A stretch of 64,000 bases of DNA. Source: Pseudomonadota bacterium (GTDB lineage Bacteria; Pseudomonadota; Gammaproteobacteria; Xanthomonadales; SZUA-38). Shown here in pieces: positions 25,125 to 33,880 of the stretch (position 1 is the first letter of the stretch; every line of letters begins with the position of its first letter). A program made the translations under genes and the position numbers. The notes under the pieces were generated by a model. It ran no database searches, was not told the DNA's origin, and saw only the letters and a program-made list of their open reading frames with translations. The stretch lies in assembly GCA_039033415.1 (NCBI GenBank), contig JBCCCR010000029.1, forward strand, positions 32,332 to 96,331. Reading direction: 5' to 3'.

Positions 25125-26555
25125 TTAAACCTCCTTCAGTTTCCAGCGTCCGCGGCGGAAGGCCCAGACGGCGCCGACGGAAAGAAACGCCTCCGAGATC
25201 GGCACCGCCATAAAGACTCCCTGCGGGCCCAGCGCCAGTGCGTTTGCCAGCCACCAGGCCAGGGGAATCTGGAGCAGCCAGAACGCGAAGAAGTTGAGCA
25301 CCGTGGGCGTCCGGGTATCACCGGCACCGTTCAGGGCCTGCGTCAGCACCATCCCGAGACCGTAGAAGCAGTACCCCATGCTCAAGATCCGCAGACACTG
25401 AACGCCGTAGCCAAGCACCGCCGGATCCTGCGTAAAGATCCCGACAAGCTGTGGTGCGAACAGCAGGAACGCCGTCGCCACAACCAACATGAACGTGACG
25501 TTGTACCGGACACACAGCCACGCGGACTGCTGTGCCCGCAGCGGCTGGCCTGCGCCCAGATTCTGTCCCACCAGGGTGGCCGCCGCGTTCGATAGACCCC
25601 AGGCCGGCATGATCGTGAAGATAATGATGCGCAGGCCGATGGTGTAGCCGGCCACGGCGGCGCTGCCATGATCGGCAATCAGTCTAGCCAGGAAAATCCA
25701 GCTGGTTGTGCCGATGATGAACTGGCCCACCCCGCCGGCACTCACCGTCAGCAGACGGCGCAGCACCGGCATCTGAAGCTTCAGATGGTGCCAGCCCAGC
25801 CGCACCTTGCGACGGATGCCGGTGAGCATCCACAGCTGGTAGACAACGCCACAGCCGCGGCCGATGGTGGTCGCAACGGCAGCGCCCGCAACACCTAGCT
25901 CTGGGAACGGCCCGACGCCAAAAATCAGCAGCGGGTCGAGCACGATGTTGATGCCGTTCGCCAGCCACAGCGAACGCATGGCGATGCCAGCATCACCAGC
26001 GCCACGGAAGACGGCGTTGATAATGAACAGCCAGGTGATGGTCAGGCTGCCTCCCATCAGCCAGACGGTGTATCCGCTGCCCGTCGCGACAACCTGTTCG
26101 CTGGCGCCCATCAGCCGCAGGATATCGTCGGCGAACGAAATGCCGAGCACTGCGACCACCACGCTGGTAATCAGCCCCATCCAGAGCGCTTGGCCCGCAA
26201 CAACCGATGCCTCCTCGTGTCGCTTCTCGCCGACCCGTCTCGCCACCATGGCGGTGGTTCCCATACTGAGGCCGATGGCAACGGCGTAGAGCAGGGTGAT
26301 TGCGGCCTCCGTCAGGCCTACCGCGGTGACGGCGTCAGCGCCGAGCTTGGCGACAAAAAAGATGTCGGTAACGGCAAACACCGATTCCAGCGCCATCTCC
26401 AGCACCATCGGTACCGACAACAGAAAGACCGCCGTGCCGATCGGCCCGACGGTGAAATCTTCGGTCTCACCGCGTACGGCCTGCTTCCACAGCCGCCACC
26501 AGCGGCGCACGCCGCCGACGGCCGGCTCCGCGGTACGGTTTTGAGTAACGTTCAT
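25125..26555 (-). CDS. MATE family multidrug/Na+ efflux transporter
   Basis: 476 residues from the ATG at 26555, chosen because GGAG lies 7 bases upstream and the N-terminus then matches family length; an upstream in-frame start at 26606 adds 17 residues. Twelve membrane helices are visible, with the two repeated halves typical of MATE proteins: 'LSVPMVLEMALESVFAVTDI' opens the first, and 'GQFIIGTTSWIFLARLI' lies early in the second. It should export cationic drugs or metabolites using a Na+ or H+ gradient. It stands alone on the minus strand. Confidence 0.9.
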   Translation of the reverse strand: MNVTQNRTAEPAVGGVRRWWRLWKQAVRGETEDFTVGPIGTAVFLLSVPMVLEMALESVFAVTDIFFVAKLGADAVTAVGLTEAAITLLYAVAIGLSMGTTAMVARRVGEKRHEEASVVAGQALWMGLITSVVVAVLGISFADDILRLMGASEQVVATGSGYTVWLMGGSLTITWLFIINAVFRGAGDAGIAMRSLWLANGINIVLDPLLIFGVGPFPELGVAGAAVATTIGRGCGVVYQLWMLTGIRRKVRLGWHHLKLQMPVLRRLLTVSAGGVGQFIIGTTSWIFLARLIADHGSAAVAGYTIGLRIIIFTIMPAWGLSNAAATLVGQNLGAGQPLRAQQSAWLCVRYNVTFMLVVATAFLLFAPQLVGIFTQDPAVLGYGVQCLRILSMGYCFYGLGMVLTQALNGAGDTRTPTVLNFFAFWLLQIPLAWWLANALALGPQGVFMAVPISEAFLSVGAVWAFRRGRWKLKEV

Positions 26556-26898
26556 GATGACACTCCAGCCCGCCACAGCGCCTCGTGCGCTGCTGCAGTC
26601 ATTCAATTAGCTTGCGTGGCGCCGGATTTGGCGCCGGGAAGATCGCCGGCCGTTAGGCCGCGCTCGCCAGGGTGCGAGGCTTGCTAAAGGCAAACGGCGA
26701 TTGCGTCGGCTTGTACATTTCTGCGCTGCTCATCGGCTCTGCCCTTGTGGAGTGAAACATGAAAGAACGAGCGACCATACGCCGATCGCTGGCATTTGCA
26801 AGTGTCGGGAGACGTTCCCGGTCGGCAATCTATTTCTTCGCGGCGTTTTCGAAGGTGGTAAGCCGCTGAAAACGTGGGTCAATTAACCAAAGGTTTGC
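26556..26898. other. Intergenic region upstream of the MATE gene
   Basis: 343 bases between pyk (ends here) and the MATE start. It must hold the MATE promoter and the pyk 3' region. I see the hairpin repeat at 26844-26874 and a GGCGCC-rich repeat near 26621-26638, but no gene. Confidence 0.5.
26844..26874. repeat. Hairpin repeat B (31 bp)
   Basis: Arms CGTTTTC and GAAAACG enclose a middle containing AAGCC. Related to 25013-25043 in length, arm sequence and internal AAGCC. It lies just past the pyk stop and may help end that transcript, though no U-run follows. Confidence 0.5.
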
Positions 26899-28326
26899 TC
26901 AGGTGACAATTTCTGCGCGAATCAGGTTGGTGGTGCCGGACACGCCAAACGGGACGCCGGCGGTGATCACATAGTAGTCGCCGGGCTGAGCAATACCCGT
27001 TTGCGTGATCACCTCATTGGCTCGCGCCACCATCTCGTCCGAGTCGCGAATGTCCTCGGCCAGCACCGGATCGATCCCCCAGGACATGGCCAGCTGCTGA
27101 TAAGACTCCCGATTTGGGGTAATGGCGAGCACGTATTGCGTAACGCGGTGCCGCGCGACGCGGAGCGCCGTGCTGCCGCTTGAGCTGAAGGTCACAATCA
27201 CCTTGGCGTTGATCGCGCTGGCCATCTGGCAGGCGGCGGACGCAACGCTGTCAGCCAGCGATGCTTCGACGGAAATCTGGGTTTCGCTCATGGCCTTTTG
27301 GTAGCCTTCGTCAGCCTCCACCGATAGTGCGATCTGGTTCATAACCCCAACCGTTTCTGTTGGATAGTCGCCGACCGCCGTTTCCGCTGACAGCATGACC
27401 GCGTCCGTGCCGTCAAAGATCGCGTTGGCAACGTCGGAAGCTTCAGCGCGCGTCGGCGTGGGTGAGGTGGTCATGCTCTCCAACATCTGCGTGGCGGTCA
27501 CCACCGGCTTCCCCGCTTCGCGGCAGAGCCGAATCAGTTTTTTCTGAACCATGGGTACGCGGTCGACCGAGAGCTCAACGCCAAGGTCGCCCCGGGCAAT
27601 CATGATGCCGTCAGCTTCCTCAAGGATGTCAGCGAACCGCTCGATGGCGCTGGGCTTCTCGATTTTGGCCATCAGCTTGGCCCGGCTGGCGTATCGGTCC
27701 AGGTAGTGTCGCGCCAGCAGGATGTCGTCGCGGCTGCGTACGAAGCTCATGGCGACCCAGTCGACGTTCAGCTCGGCACCCACCTTAATGTGGGCGGCGT
27801 CTTGCTCCGACAGCGCCGGGATTTTGAGGTCGCTGCCGGGCACGTTGATGCCCTTGTTGTTCGACAGCGGCCCGCCGCGCACGACCCGCGTGACCAGGGT
27901 TTCTCCCTGGACTTCCGTGACCTCCAGCTCGAGCCGGCCGTCGGCCAGCAGCAGCGTCTCACCGGCCTTAGTATCGCGCGCCAGCCCCGGATAGGTGACG
28001 CCAACCCGGTTTTCATCACCCGGTGAGTCGTCGTCGCAGGTCAAACGGAACGTGTTGCCTTCGGTCAGGTTCACCGGCCCGTCCGCAAAGCGCGTGGTGC
28101 GAATCTTGGGGCCCTGAAGGTCCTGCAGGATGCCGATGGCCCGGACGGTTCTTTTTTCAGCAGCACGAATTCGCTCGACCACCGCCGCATGGTCCTCCGG
28201 CTCACCGTGAGAGAAATTCAGGCGGAATACGTTAACCCCGGCGTCGATCAGTCGTTCCAGCGTGTTCTGATCGGAACTGGCTGGGCCAACCGTTGCGATA
28301 ATGCAGGTCTTGGAGTTGGTTTTCAT
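26899..28326 (-). CDS. pyk: Pyruvate kinase
   Basis: 475 residues from ATG 28326, the start giving the usual family N-terminus 'KTCIIATVGPASS'; a longer frame reaches 28404. Catalyses phosphoenolpyruvate + ADP to pyruvate + ATP. Visible are 'FRLNFSHGEPEDH', the catalytic 'MAKIEKPSAIER', 'GIMIARGDLGVEL' and 'PVVTATQMLESM'. The rest of lower glycolysis lies about 20 kb away (tkt-gap-pgk-aldolase); this gene is on the opposite strand. Confidence 0.95.
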   Translation of the reverse strand: MKTNSKTCIIATVGPASSDQNTLERLIDAGVNVFRLNFSHGEPEDHAAVVERIRAAEKRTVRAIGILQDLQGPKIRTTRFADGPVNLTEGNTFRLTCDDDSPGDENRVGVTYPGLARDTKAGETLLLADGRLELEVTEVQGETLVTRVVRGGPLSNNKGINVPGSDLKIPALSEQDAAHIKVGAELNVDWVAMSFVRSRDDILLARHYLDRYASRAKLMAKIEKPSAIERFADILEEADGIMIARGDLGVELSVDRVPMVQKKLIRLCREAGKPVVTATQMLESMTTSPTPTRAEASDVANAIFDGTDAVMLSAETAVGDYPTETVGVMNQIALSVEADEGYQKAMSETQISVEASLADSVASAACQMASAINAKVIVTFSSSGSTALRVARHRVTQYVLAITPNRESYQQLAMSWGIDPVLAEDIRDSDEMVARANEVITQTGIAQPGDYYVITAGVPFGVSGTTNLIRAEIVT

Positions 28327-28427
28327 GGCTTGCCTGGGGTCTTCGGAGTCGGTATTTTCGAGCTCGAATTTTACAGAAAAAAAACGGCTGGTGTTGAGGG
28401 GCAACGCCGGCTGAGAGGTGGGGCTTT

Positions 28428-28748
28428 GTGATCATTTCCTGCCCCGGCTGCGGAAGCCGGGTATCCAACAAGCACGCGGTCTGCCCACACTGTGGAACCG
28501 CTTTGGACGCAGCGACAAACGACGGGATCTCGGCAGACGAAGCCCAGCGTCGTCGACGCTTGCTCCGCCGAGGGCGTATCGAGCTTCAGAGCTACCTGTC
28601 CATACTGGTTATGGTTGCCGGAGCGAGCTGGGGCTTCGTTTCCTCCGACTACCTGGAGTATCCAGTACCCTTCTGGCCGATGGCGGTGACGAGCACCGGC
28701 GCACTTTGGTACCTGGGCGTAAGGGTTTACGGCATCTTCGTACGCTGA
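28428..28748 (+). CDS. Zinc-ribbon membrane protein
   Basis: 106 residues from GTG 28428. The N-terminus is a double CxxC zinc ribbon, 'CPGCGSRVSNKHAVCPHCG' (Cys5, 8, 19, 22), followed by a basic linker 'RRRRLLRRGR' and two hydrophobic segments (about 55-70 and 82-102). No function can be assigned; zinc-ribbon plus membrane anchors are common among small conserved proteins. It converges on the next gene. Confidence 0.75.
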   Translation: MIISCPGCGSRVSNKHAVCPHCGTALDAATNDGISADEAQRRRRLLRRGRIELQSYLSILVMVAGASWGFVSSDYLEYPVPFWPMAVTSTGALWYLGVRVYGIFVR

Positions 28749-28769
28749 GGGGGCGTTAGCGAAGCAGCG

Positions 28770-29078
28770 CTATTTCCTGAGCTCGTCTTCCCACTGGAAC
28801 TTCCGATCGGTGACGATCGCCTCGAGCGTGGCGATACGGTCCTTGAGCTCTACGATTTCCGCCGCCATGGCGCGTTCGCGCTGCGTCGGTTCTTCGGTTT
28901 CCTCGTCGTCCAGGCTTTCATCCCAAAGCTGTCGCCACCAGGTCGGGCGCTTGCCGACCTCACGCCGCTGCCGGCGGGCTTCGCCGTTGGCGCTCACGCG
29001 GCTTTCCAGCGCGCTCATCAACACACAGCAGGCCCAAACGAACATGCCAAACAAAAACCATTGCAGTGCAGTTGCCAT
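28770..29078 (-). CDS. Small membrane protein with PspB-like coiled coil
   Basis: 102 residues, ATG 29078 preceded by GGAGAAGG. One N-terminal membrane helix ('LQWFLFGMFVWACCVLMSAL') is followed by a basic then acidic linker and a C-terminal coiled coil 'AEIVELKDRIATLEAIVTD'. The last segment resembles the C-terminal helix of phage-shock protein PspB, which works with PspC and PspA at the inner membrane. No pspA or pspC is adjacent, so the link is tentative. Confidence 0.65.
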   Translation of the reverse strand: MATALQWFLFGMFVWACCVLMSALESRVSANGEARRQRREVGKRPTWWRQLWDESLDDEETEEPTQRERAMAAEIVELKDRIATLEAIVTDRKFQWEDELRK

Positions 29079-29204
29079 TCAGGCCTTCTCCTAACGTCTA
29101 AGGGCTTGAATCGTCGCATTTTTTGGGGTCCTGCGTAATTGACAAAAGTCATGATCACCCCTGGTCCATAGGCACCGCAGCGTCCTTGGGTTATTCTCAA
29201 GCCT

Positions 29205-29573
29205 ATGAAAGTGAAACAGTTTCTAGAGACCTACCGCGCAGCGTTCGACGCCTTTGACGCGGACAGCATCGCCGACCTTTACCATTACCCCGGCCTCATC
29301 GCGTCCATGGATCAGAGCGAGGCGCTGCTCACCCGGGATGACGCGGTGAAATATTTCGCCCGTGTGTGCGATACCCACAAGCGGATGGGCTATCACCGGG
29401 CGCTGCTGCTTAGCAGCGAGCGCGCGACGCTGACCGAAAACCTGGCGACGGTCACCGTACGTTGGCGCTTCGAAACGTCAACCGGTCAGGTGATTACGGA
29501 GTTTGACTGCACCTACACGCTCTGCGACCTCGGTTCCGGGGTCAAAGCCTTCTCTGCGGTGGTACACGGTTAG
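29205..29573 (+). CDS. NTF2-like (SnoaL-type) small protein
   Basis: 122 residues. The pattern 'FLETYRAAFDAFDADSIADLYHYPGLIAS' and the C-terminal sheet 'TVTVRWRFETSTGQVITEFDC' are those of the cone-shaped NTF2/SnoaL fold, used by isomerases and ligand-binding proteins alike. No catalytic residues can be assigned. It is transcribed divergently from the PspB-like gene. Confidence 0.7.
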   Translation: MKVKQFLETYRAAFDAFDADSIADLYHYPGLIASMDQSEALLTRDDAVKYFARVCDTHKRMGYHRALLLSSERATLTENLATVTVRWRFETSTGQVITEFDCTYTLCDLGSGVKAFSAVVHG

Positions 29574-29700
29574 TCTCCCAGCAAAGGGACGCGATCGATC
29601 GCTCCCGCGACCGACGTAAAAACCCATGGATTCATGCCCCCCGGCTCACGGCTGAAGCCACGCCCCCGAGGGTGACATTCCCCGGCCGGGCCGATAAACT

Positions 29701-29728
29701 ATATCTCTTTATCCGATTAAAGAGATAT
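29701..29728. promoter_or_regulatory. Palindromic candidate operator / leader hairpin before metK
   Basis: Arms ATATCTCTTTA and TAAAGAGATAT (11 bp, perfect) are separated by 6 bases, ending 5 bases before the metK ATG. AT-rich palindromes of this kind precede methionine-cycle genes controlled by ArsR-family SahR-type regulators in Proteobacteria. Because it also covers the only weak ribosome site (GAGA), it could act as an RNA hairpin. Which of the two it is cannot be told from the sequence. Confidence 0.6.
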
Positions 29729-29733
29729 TTAAC

Positions 29734-30906
29734 ATGCGAAGCCACCTGTTTACGTCGGAGTCGGTGTCGGAAGGGCACCCAGATAAGGTCGCCGACCAGA
29801 TTTCCGACGCGGTGCTGGACCAGATTATCGACCAGGACCCGGCAGCCCGTGTGGCCTGCGAGACCATGGTCAAGACCGGCGTGGCGATCGTCGGTGGAGA
29901 GATCACTACCTCGGCCTGGGTCGATCTCGAGGAGCTGATCCGCGGCGTCATCAACGATATCGGCTACAACTCTTCAGCGGTGGGTTTCGACGGCTCCACG
30001 TGCGCGGTGGTTAACATCATCGGCAAACAGTCGCCCGATATCGCGCAGGGCGTCGACCGGTCGTCCCCGGAAGAGCAGGGTGCCGGTGACCAGGGCCTGA
30101 TGTTTGGCTACGCTACCGACGAAACGGACGTGCTGATGCCAGCGCCCATCCACTTCTCCCACAAGCTGGTTGAGCGCCAGGCGCAGGTGCGACGTGAAAC
30201 CTCAGAAGGCCAGCAGTACCTGCGTCCGGACGCGAAGTCGCAGGTCACGTTCCGCTACGAAGACGGCCAACCTGTTGCCATCGACGCCGTGGTGCTGTCG
30301 ACGCAGCACAGCCCGGAGATTTCCCAGGCGGATCTGACCGAGCTGGTGCAGGAACAGATCATCAAGCCGGTGCTGCCGCACCAGTGGCTGTCCTCGCAAA
30401 CGAAGTACCACATCAATCCGACGGGCAAATTTGAAATCGGTGGCCCCGTGGGCGACTGCGGCCTGACGGGACGCAAAATCATCGTCGACACCTACGGCGG
30501 GATGGCCCGGCACGGTGGTGGTGCATTCTCGGGCAAAGACCCGTCGAAAGTGGACCGCTCGGCAACCTACGCCTGCCGCTACGTGGCCAAGAACATTGTG
30601 GCGGCCGGTCTGGCCAAGCGCTGCGAGATTCAGGTTTCCTACGCGATCGGTGTCGCCGAGCCCACCTCAGTTACCGTCGAGACGTTCGGCACTGAGACGA
30701 TCCCGGTGGAGCGAATTGAGGCACTCGTCGCTGAACACTTCGACCTGCGCCCGTACGGCTTGATGCAGATGCTGGATTTGATTCGACCGATCTATCGGCA
30801 AACCGCGGCGTACGGACACTTTGGCCGAATCTACGACGCGGCGACTGGCGCATTCAGCTGGGAAAATACCGACAAGGCGGCGGAACTTAGAGCGGCCGCG
30901 GGTTAA
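29734..30906 (+). CDS. metK: S-adenosylmethionine synthetase
   Basis: 390 residues; joins methionine and ATP to make S-adenosylmethionine. Signatures are '[20 protein letters not shown]', the ATP loop '[12 protein letters not shown]', and '[17 protein letters not shown]'. First gene of the methyl-cycle group; ahcY follows 150 bases later behind its own riboswitch. No good Shine-Dalgarno sequence is visible; a palindrome occupies that position. Confidence 0.97.
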   Translation: MRSHLFTSESVSEGHPDKVADQISDAVLDQIIDQDPAARVACETMVKTGVAIVGGEITTSAWVDLEELIRGVINDIGYNSSAVGFDGSTCAVVNIIGKQSPDIAQGVDRSSPEEQGAGDQGLMFGYATDETDVLMPAPIHFSHKLVERQAQVRRETSEGQQYLRPDAKSQVTFRYEDGQPVAIDAVVLSTQHSPEISQADLTELVQEQIIKPVLPHQWLSSQTKYHINPTGKFEIGGPVGDCGLTGRKIIVDTYGGMARHGGGAFSGKDPSKVDRSATYACRYVAKNIVAAGLAKRCEIQVSYAIGVAEPTSVTVETFGTETIPVERIEALVAEHFDLRPYGLMQMLDLIRPIYRQTAAYGHFGRIYDAATGAFSWENTDKAAELRAAAG

Positions 30907-30963
30907 AACGTATTCGATACACCTGAATTTGACGATTCGGGTTTTAACGTGACAGAAATCAGG

Positions 30964-31032
30964 CTGATGAGAAGCGCTGCAAGCCAAAAAAGGCCCAGGC
31001 TCATCACGTCTGACGATCATAACGGCGCTACC
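30964..31032 (+). ncRNA. S-adenosylhomocysteine (SAH) riboswitch
   Basis: The conserved core 'GAAGCGCTGCAAG' at 30971-30983, 'CCCAGGCTCAT' at 30995-31005 and 'AACGGCGCT' at 31021-31029 match the SAH riboswitch. P1 forms between TGATGAG (30965-30971) and CTCATCA (31000-31006), a small hairpin between GCC (30983-30985) and GGC (30992-30994), and the pseudoknot between AGCGC (30973-30977) and GCGCT (31025-31029). It lies 24 bases before ahcY. SAH binding turns on the gene that degrades SAH, and probably metF downstream. Confidence 0.93.
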
Positions 31033-31056
31033 CGACTCATTAGGAGCACATAGTTT

Positions 31057-32481
31057 ATGAGCGCAGTAATTCAACCGGAGGTGGGCAAAGACTACCTCGT
31101 CAAAGATATCAGTCAGGCCGACTTCGGCCGGAAGGAAATGAGCATCGCCGAATCGGAGATGCCCGGCCTGATGGCACTCCGCGAGGAGTTTGGTGACGCG
31201 CAGCCACTGGCGGGTGCGCGGATCGCCGGTTCACTGCACATGACCATCCAGACCGCCATGCTGATCGAAACGCTGACGGCCTTGGGTGCAGAGGTCCGCT
31301 GGGCGTCCTGCAACATCTACTCAACGCAGGATCACGCGGCGGCAGCCATTGCAGCCTCGGGTGTACCGGTGTTCGCCTACAAAGGCGAGACCCTGGACGA
31401 GTACTGGGAGTACACCCATCGCATCATGCAGTGGCACGACGGCGGCACGCCGAACATGATTCTCGATGACGGCGGTGATGCCACCATGCTTATTACCCTG
31501 GGGTCAGCCGCGGAGAAAGATCCTTCGGTGCTCGACAATCCGGGCAGCGAAGAAGAGCGCTCGCTGTTTGCCTCGATCCGTCAGCGTCTAGAGTCTCAGC
31601 CGGGCTTCTACAGCAATATCCTCGGCAACATCAAGGGCGTGACCGAAGAGACCACCACGGGCGTTAACCGCCTGTACCGGCTGGCGGAAAAGGGCGAGAT
31701 GCCGTTTCCGGCAATCAACGTCAACGATTCGGTCACCAAGTCCAAGTTCGACAACCTGTACGGCTGCCGCGAGTCGCTGGTGGACGGCATCAAGCGTGCC
31801 ACCGACGTGATGATCGCCGGCAAGATCGCCATCGTGGCGGGCTACGGTGACGTGGGCAAAGGCTCCGCACAGTCGCTGCGTGGCCTCGGCGCCAACGTCT
31901 GGATCACCGAAATCGATCCGATCTGCGCTCTGCAGGCGGCGATGGAAGGCTATCGCGTCGTCAACATGGAAGACGAAGGCATCGTCGAGCAGGCCGATAT
32001 CTTTGTGACCGCCACGGGCAACTATGACGTCCTGCGTCGAAGCCATCTCGAGCGGATGAAGAACGAGGCGATCGTCTGCAACATCGGTCACTTCGACAAC
32101 GAAATCGATGTCGCAGGCCTGGAGGAATACACCTGGGAGCCGATCAAGGATCAGGTCGACCACGTGGTGTTCCCCGACGGCAAGCGGATTATCCTGCTGG
32201 CCGGCGGTCGCCTGGTAAACCTGGGCTGCGGCACGGGTCACCCGAGCTTCGTGATGTCCAACTCCTTCACCAACCAGACGCTGGCTCAGATGGAACTGTT
32301 CAATAACGCGGACGACTACGAGAACAAGGTCTACGTTCTGCCGAAGCACCTGGACGAAAAGGTTGCGCGGCTGCACCTGGATCGCATCGGTGCCCGCTTG
32401 ACCGAGCTGTCGCCGGAACAGGCTGACTATCTTGGGCTGAAGGTCGAAGGCCCCTACAAGCCTGATCACTACCGCTACTAA
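31057..32481 (+). CDS. ahcY: S-adenosylhomocysteine hydrolase
   Basis: 474 residues; cleaves S-adenosylhomocysteine to adenosine and homocysteine with bound NAD+. Visible are '[13 protein letters not shown]', '[20 protein letters not shown]', the NAD-binding '[15 protein letters not shown]', and the C-terminal 'KPDHYRY' that reaches into the neighbouring subunit. It has the ~40-residue insertion common in proteobacterial forms ('[18 protein letters not shown]'). Start ATG 31057 has GGAG ten bases upstream. Controlled by the SAH riboswitch. Confidence 0.97.
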   Translation: MSAVIQPEVGKDYLVKDISQADFGRKEMSIAESEMPGLMALREEFGDAQPLAGARIAGSLHMTIQTAMLIETLTALGAEVRWASCNIYSTQDHAAAAIAASGVPVFAYKGETLDEYWEYTHRIMQWHDGGTPNMILDDGGDATMLITLGSAAEKDPSVLDNPGSEEERSLFASIRQRLESQPGFYSNILGNIKGVTEETTTGVNRLYRLAEKGEMPFPAINVNDSVTKSKFDNLYGCRESLVDGIKRATDVMIAGKIAIVAGYGDVGKGSAQSLRGLGANVWITEIDPICALQAAMEGYRVVNMEDEGIVEQADIFVTATGNYDVLRRSHLERMKNEAIVCNIGHFDNEIDVAGLEEYTWEPIKDQVDHVVFPDGKRIILLAGGRLVNLGCGTGHPSFVMSNSFTNQTLAQMELFNNADDYENKVYVLPKHLDEKVARLHLDRIGARLTELSPEQADYLGLKVEGPYKPDHYRY

Positions 32482-32499
32482 GCGGCAGTCCTTAAGTTT

Positions 32500-32521
32500 C
32501 CGGCCGCCGCGGGGCGGCCGG
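32500..32521 (+). terminator. GC-rich hairpin between ahcY and metF
   Basis: CCGGCCGCC and GGCGGCCGG (9 bp) with a 4-base loop, 18 bases after the ahcY stop. There is no T-run, so it may be a weak terminator, an mRNA-stabilising structure or a pause site that lowers metF relative to ahcY. Confidence 0.5.
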
Positions 32522-32550
32522 ATTCCTCCTCCCGCCCATCCGGGTTATCC

Positions 32551-33384
32551 ATGACCAACTTCAGCTTCGAGTACTTCCCGCCGCGGAACAGCGCCCAGCG
32601 CGAGCGCTTTAAGGAAACGCACCAGCGTTTGCGGGCGCTCAAGCCCGAATACTTTTCGGTGACCTTCGGTGCCGGCGGCACGACGCGAGACGAGACGGCG
32701 GATACCGTCGACGAGATTCGGGCGACCGATCCCGTTGCGCCACATATCTCCTGCCGAGGCGGCACCGAGGACACGATCAGCGCACTGCTCGATCGCTATC
32801 GGGCAAAGGGTGTTGATCGACTGGTTGTTTTGCGAGGTGACCCGACCTCCGGCTCGGTCGGCGGTGACCGCTTCGCCTACGCCTGCGATCTTGTTTCGTT
32901 TATCCAGCAGAACTATCCGCAGCAGTTCTCCATCGCGGTAGCCTGCTATCCGGAGGTGCATCCGGAAGCCTCGAGTGCCGCAAAAGATCTGGCCTACTTT
33001 AGATCGAAGGTCGATGCGGGTGCTTCGGAGGCGATCACGCAATATTTTTTCAACGCGGACGCGTACTTCCGGTTCGTCGATGCGGCGACCGCCGCGGGCG
33101 TTGAGGTACCGATCGTTCCAGGCATCATGCCGGTGACCAACTACGCTCAGCTCAAGCGCTTTTCGGACGTTTGCGGTGCGGAGATTCCGCGCTGGATGGA
33201 GGCGAGGCTACGAGACTTCGGCGACGACAAAATAGCGATTGCTGACTTCGGGCTGGAAGTGGTCGGGGAAATGTGTGAGCGACTCATTGCCGGCGGCGCC
33301 CCGTCGCTTCACTTCTATACGCTGAATCGCGCCGCCGCGACGGTCAAGCTGATCGACGCGCTGGGCCTAGCGGAAGCATCCTGA
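32551..33384 (+). CDS. metF: 5,10-methylenetetrahydrofolate reductase
   Basis: 277 residues, FAD-dependent; makes 5-methyltetrahydrofolate for homocysteine remethylation. The start 'FSFEYFPPRN' (usual FEFFPP), 'SVTFGAGGTTRDET', 'LVVLRGDPTSG', 'YPEVHPEA', 'ASEAITQYFFN' and 'VPGIMPVTN' are all standard. It follows ahcY, an order often seen in SAH-riboswitch operons, so homocysteine released by AhcY is channelled back to methionine. Confidence 0.96.
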   Translation: MTNFSFEYFPPRNSAQRERFKETHQRLRALKPEYFSVTFGAGGTTRDETADTVDEIRATDPVAPHISCRGGTEDTISALLDRYRAKGVDRLVVLRGDPTSGSVGGDRFAYACDLVSFIQQNYPQQFSIAVACYPEVHPEASSAAKDLAYFRSKVDAGASEAITQYFFNADAYFRFVDAATAAGVEVPIVPGIMPVTNYAQLKRFSDVCGAEIPRWMEARLRDFGDDKIAIADFGLEVVGEMCERLIAGGAPSLHFYTLNRAAATVKLIDALGLAEAS

Positions 33385-33463
33385 CGGCAACGTCGGGCAT
33401 CCGTGCCCGTAACGCCAATCCGTGGTGTGCCGTCAGGACCGGGCTTGCGCCCGGACTTGCTGC

Positions 33464-33646
33464 CTACAGCCCGGAACTGAGCCTTTCCGCCATCCACTGG
33501 CGAACAAAGCGATCGTCCTCTTGATAAACGGGCACGTCGTCTGCGGCCGTCCTGAGGCCGAGCTCGAGTTCCGCGATGGTCGCCGCTTCCCTGGCGTCCG
33601 GGGTTTCTTGAAACCCTTCGGTGCTATCCCACTGCATCTCCATCAT
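33464..33646 (-). CDS. Small acidic hypothetical protein
   Basis: 60 residues, ATG 33646 with AAGGAG placed six bases upstream, which is the main reason to accept it. The product is soluble and acidic ('DAREAATIAELELGL', 'VYQEDDRFVRQW') with no recognisable domain. It lies between metF and the YceI-like gene, with which it is divergent. Confidence 0.55.
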   Translation of the reverse strand: MMEMQWDSTEGFQETPDAREAATIAELELGLRTAADDVPVYQEDDRFVRQWMAERLSSGL

Positions 33647-33880
33647 TGCTGTCTCCTTGGCTGTTGCTTCTGCCTGCCTCGTCGCCGTGTCCTGCCGGGT
33701 TGAGGCCCTCGTGGGTGTTTCCTTTCACTCCACGGCTTAAAGTATACGGCCGGCCGGAGCCGTTTTCTGTCAACGAATGTGTGCCCGGCGTAAGCAATTG
33801 TTAACTCGGAGATCGAGCCCATTAACTCTGTAAAAACAACCTGTTGTGGCGTTTTTTGGCGGCTCTTCGCCGGACCGACG

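Noticed and set aside
28749..28769. Terminator between the convergent zinc-ribbon and PspB-like genes
   Set aside because: No stable hairpin with a T-run is present in these 21 bases.
33646..33790. Sigma-70 promoter for the 60-residue gene (TTGACA and TATACT on the minus strand)
   Set aside because: The two elements are 21 bases apart, too far for a normal promoter.
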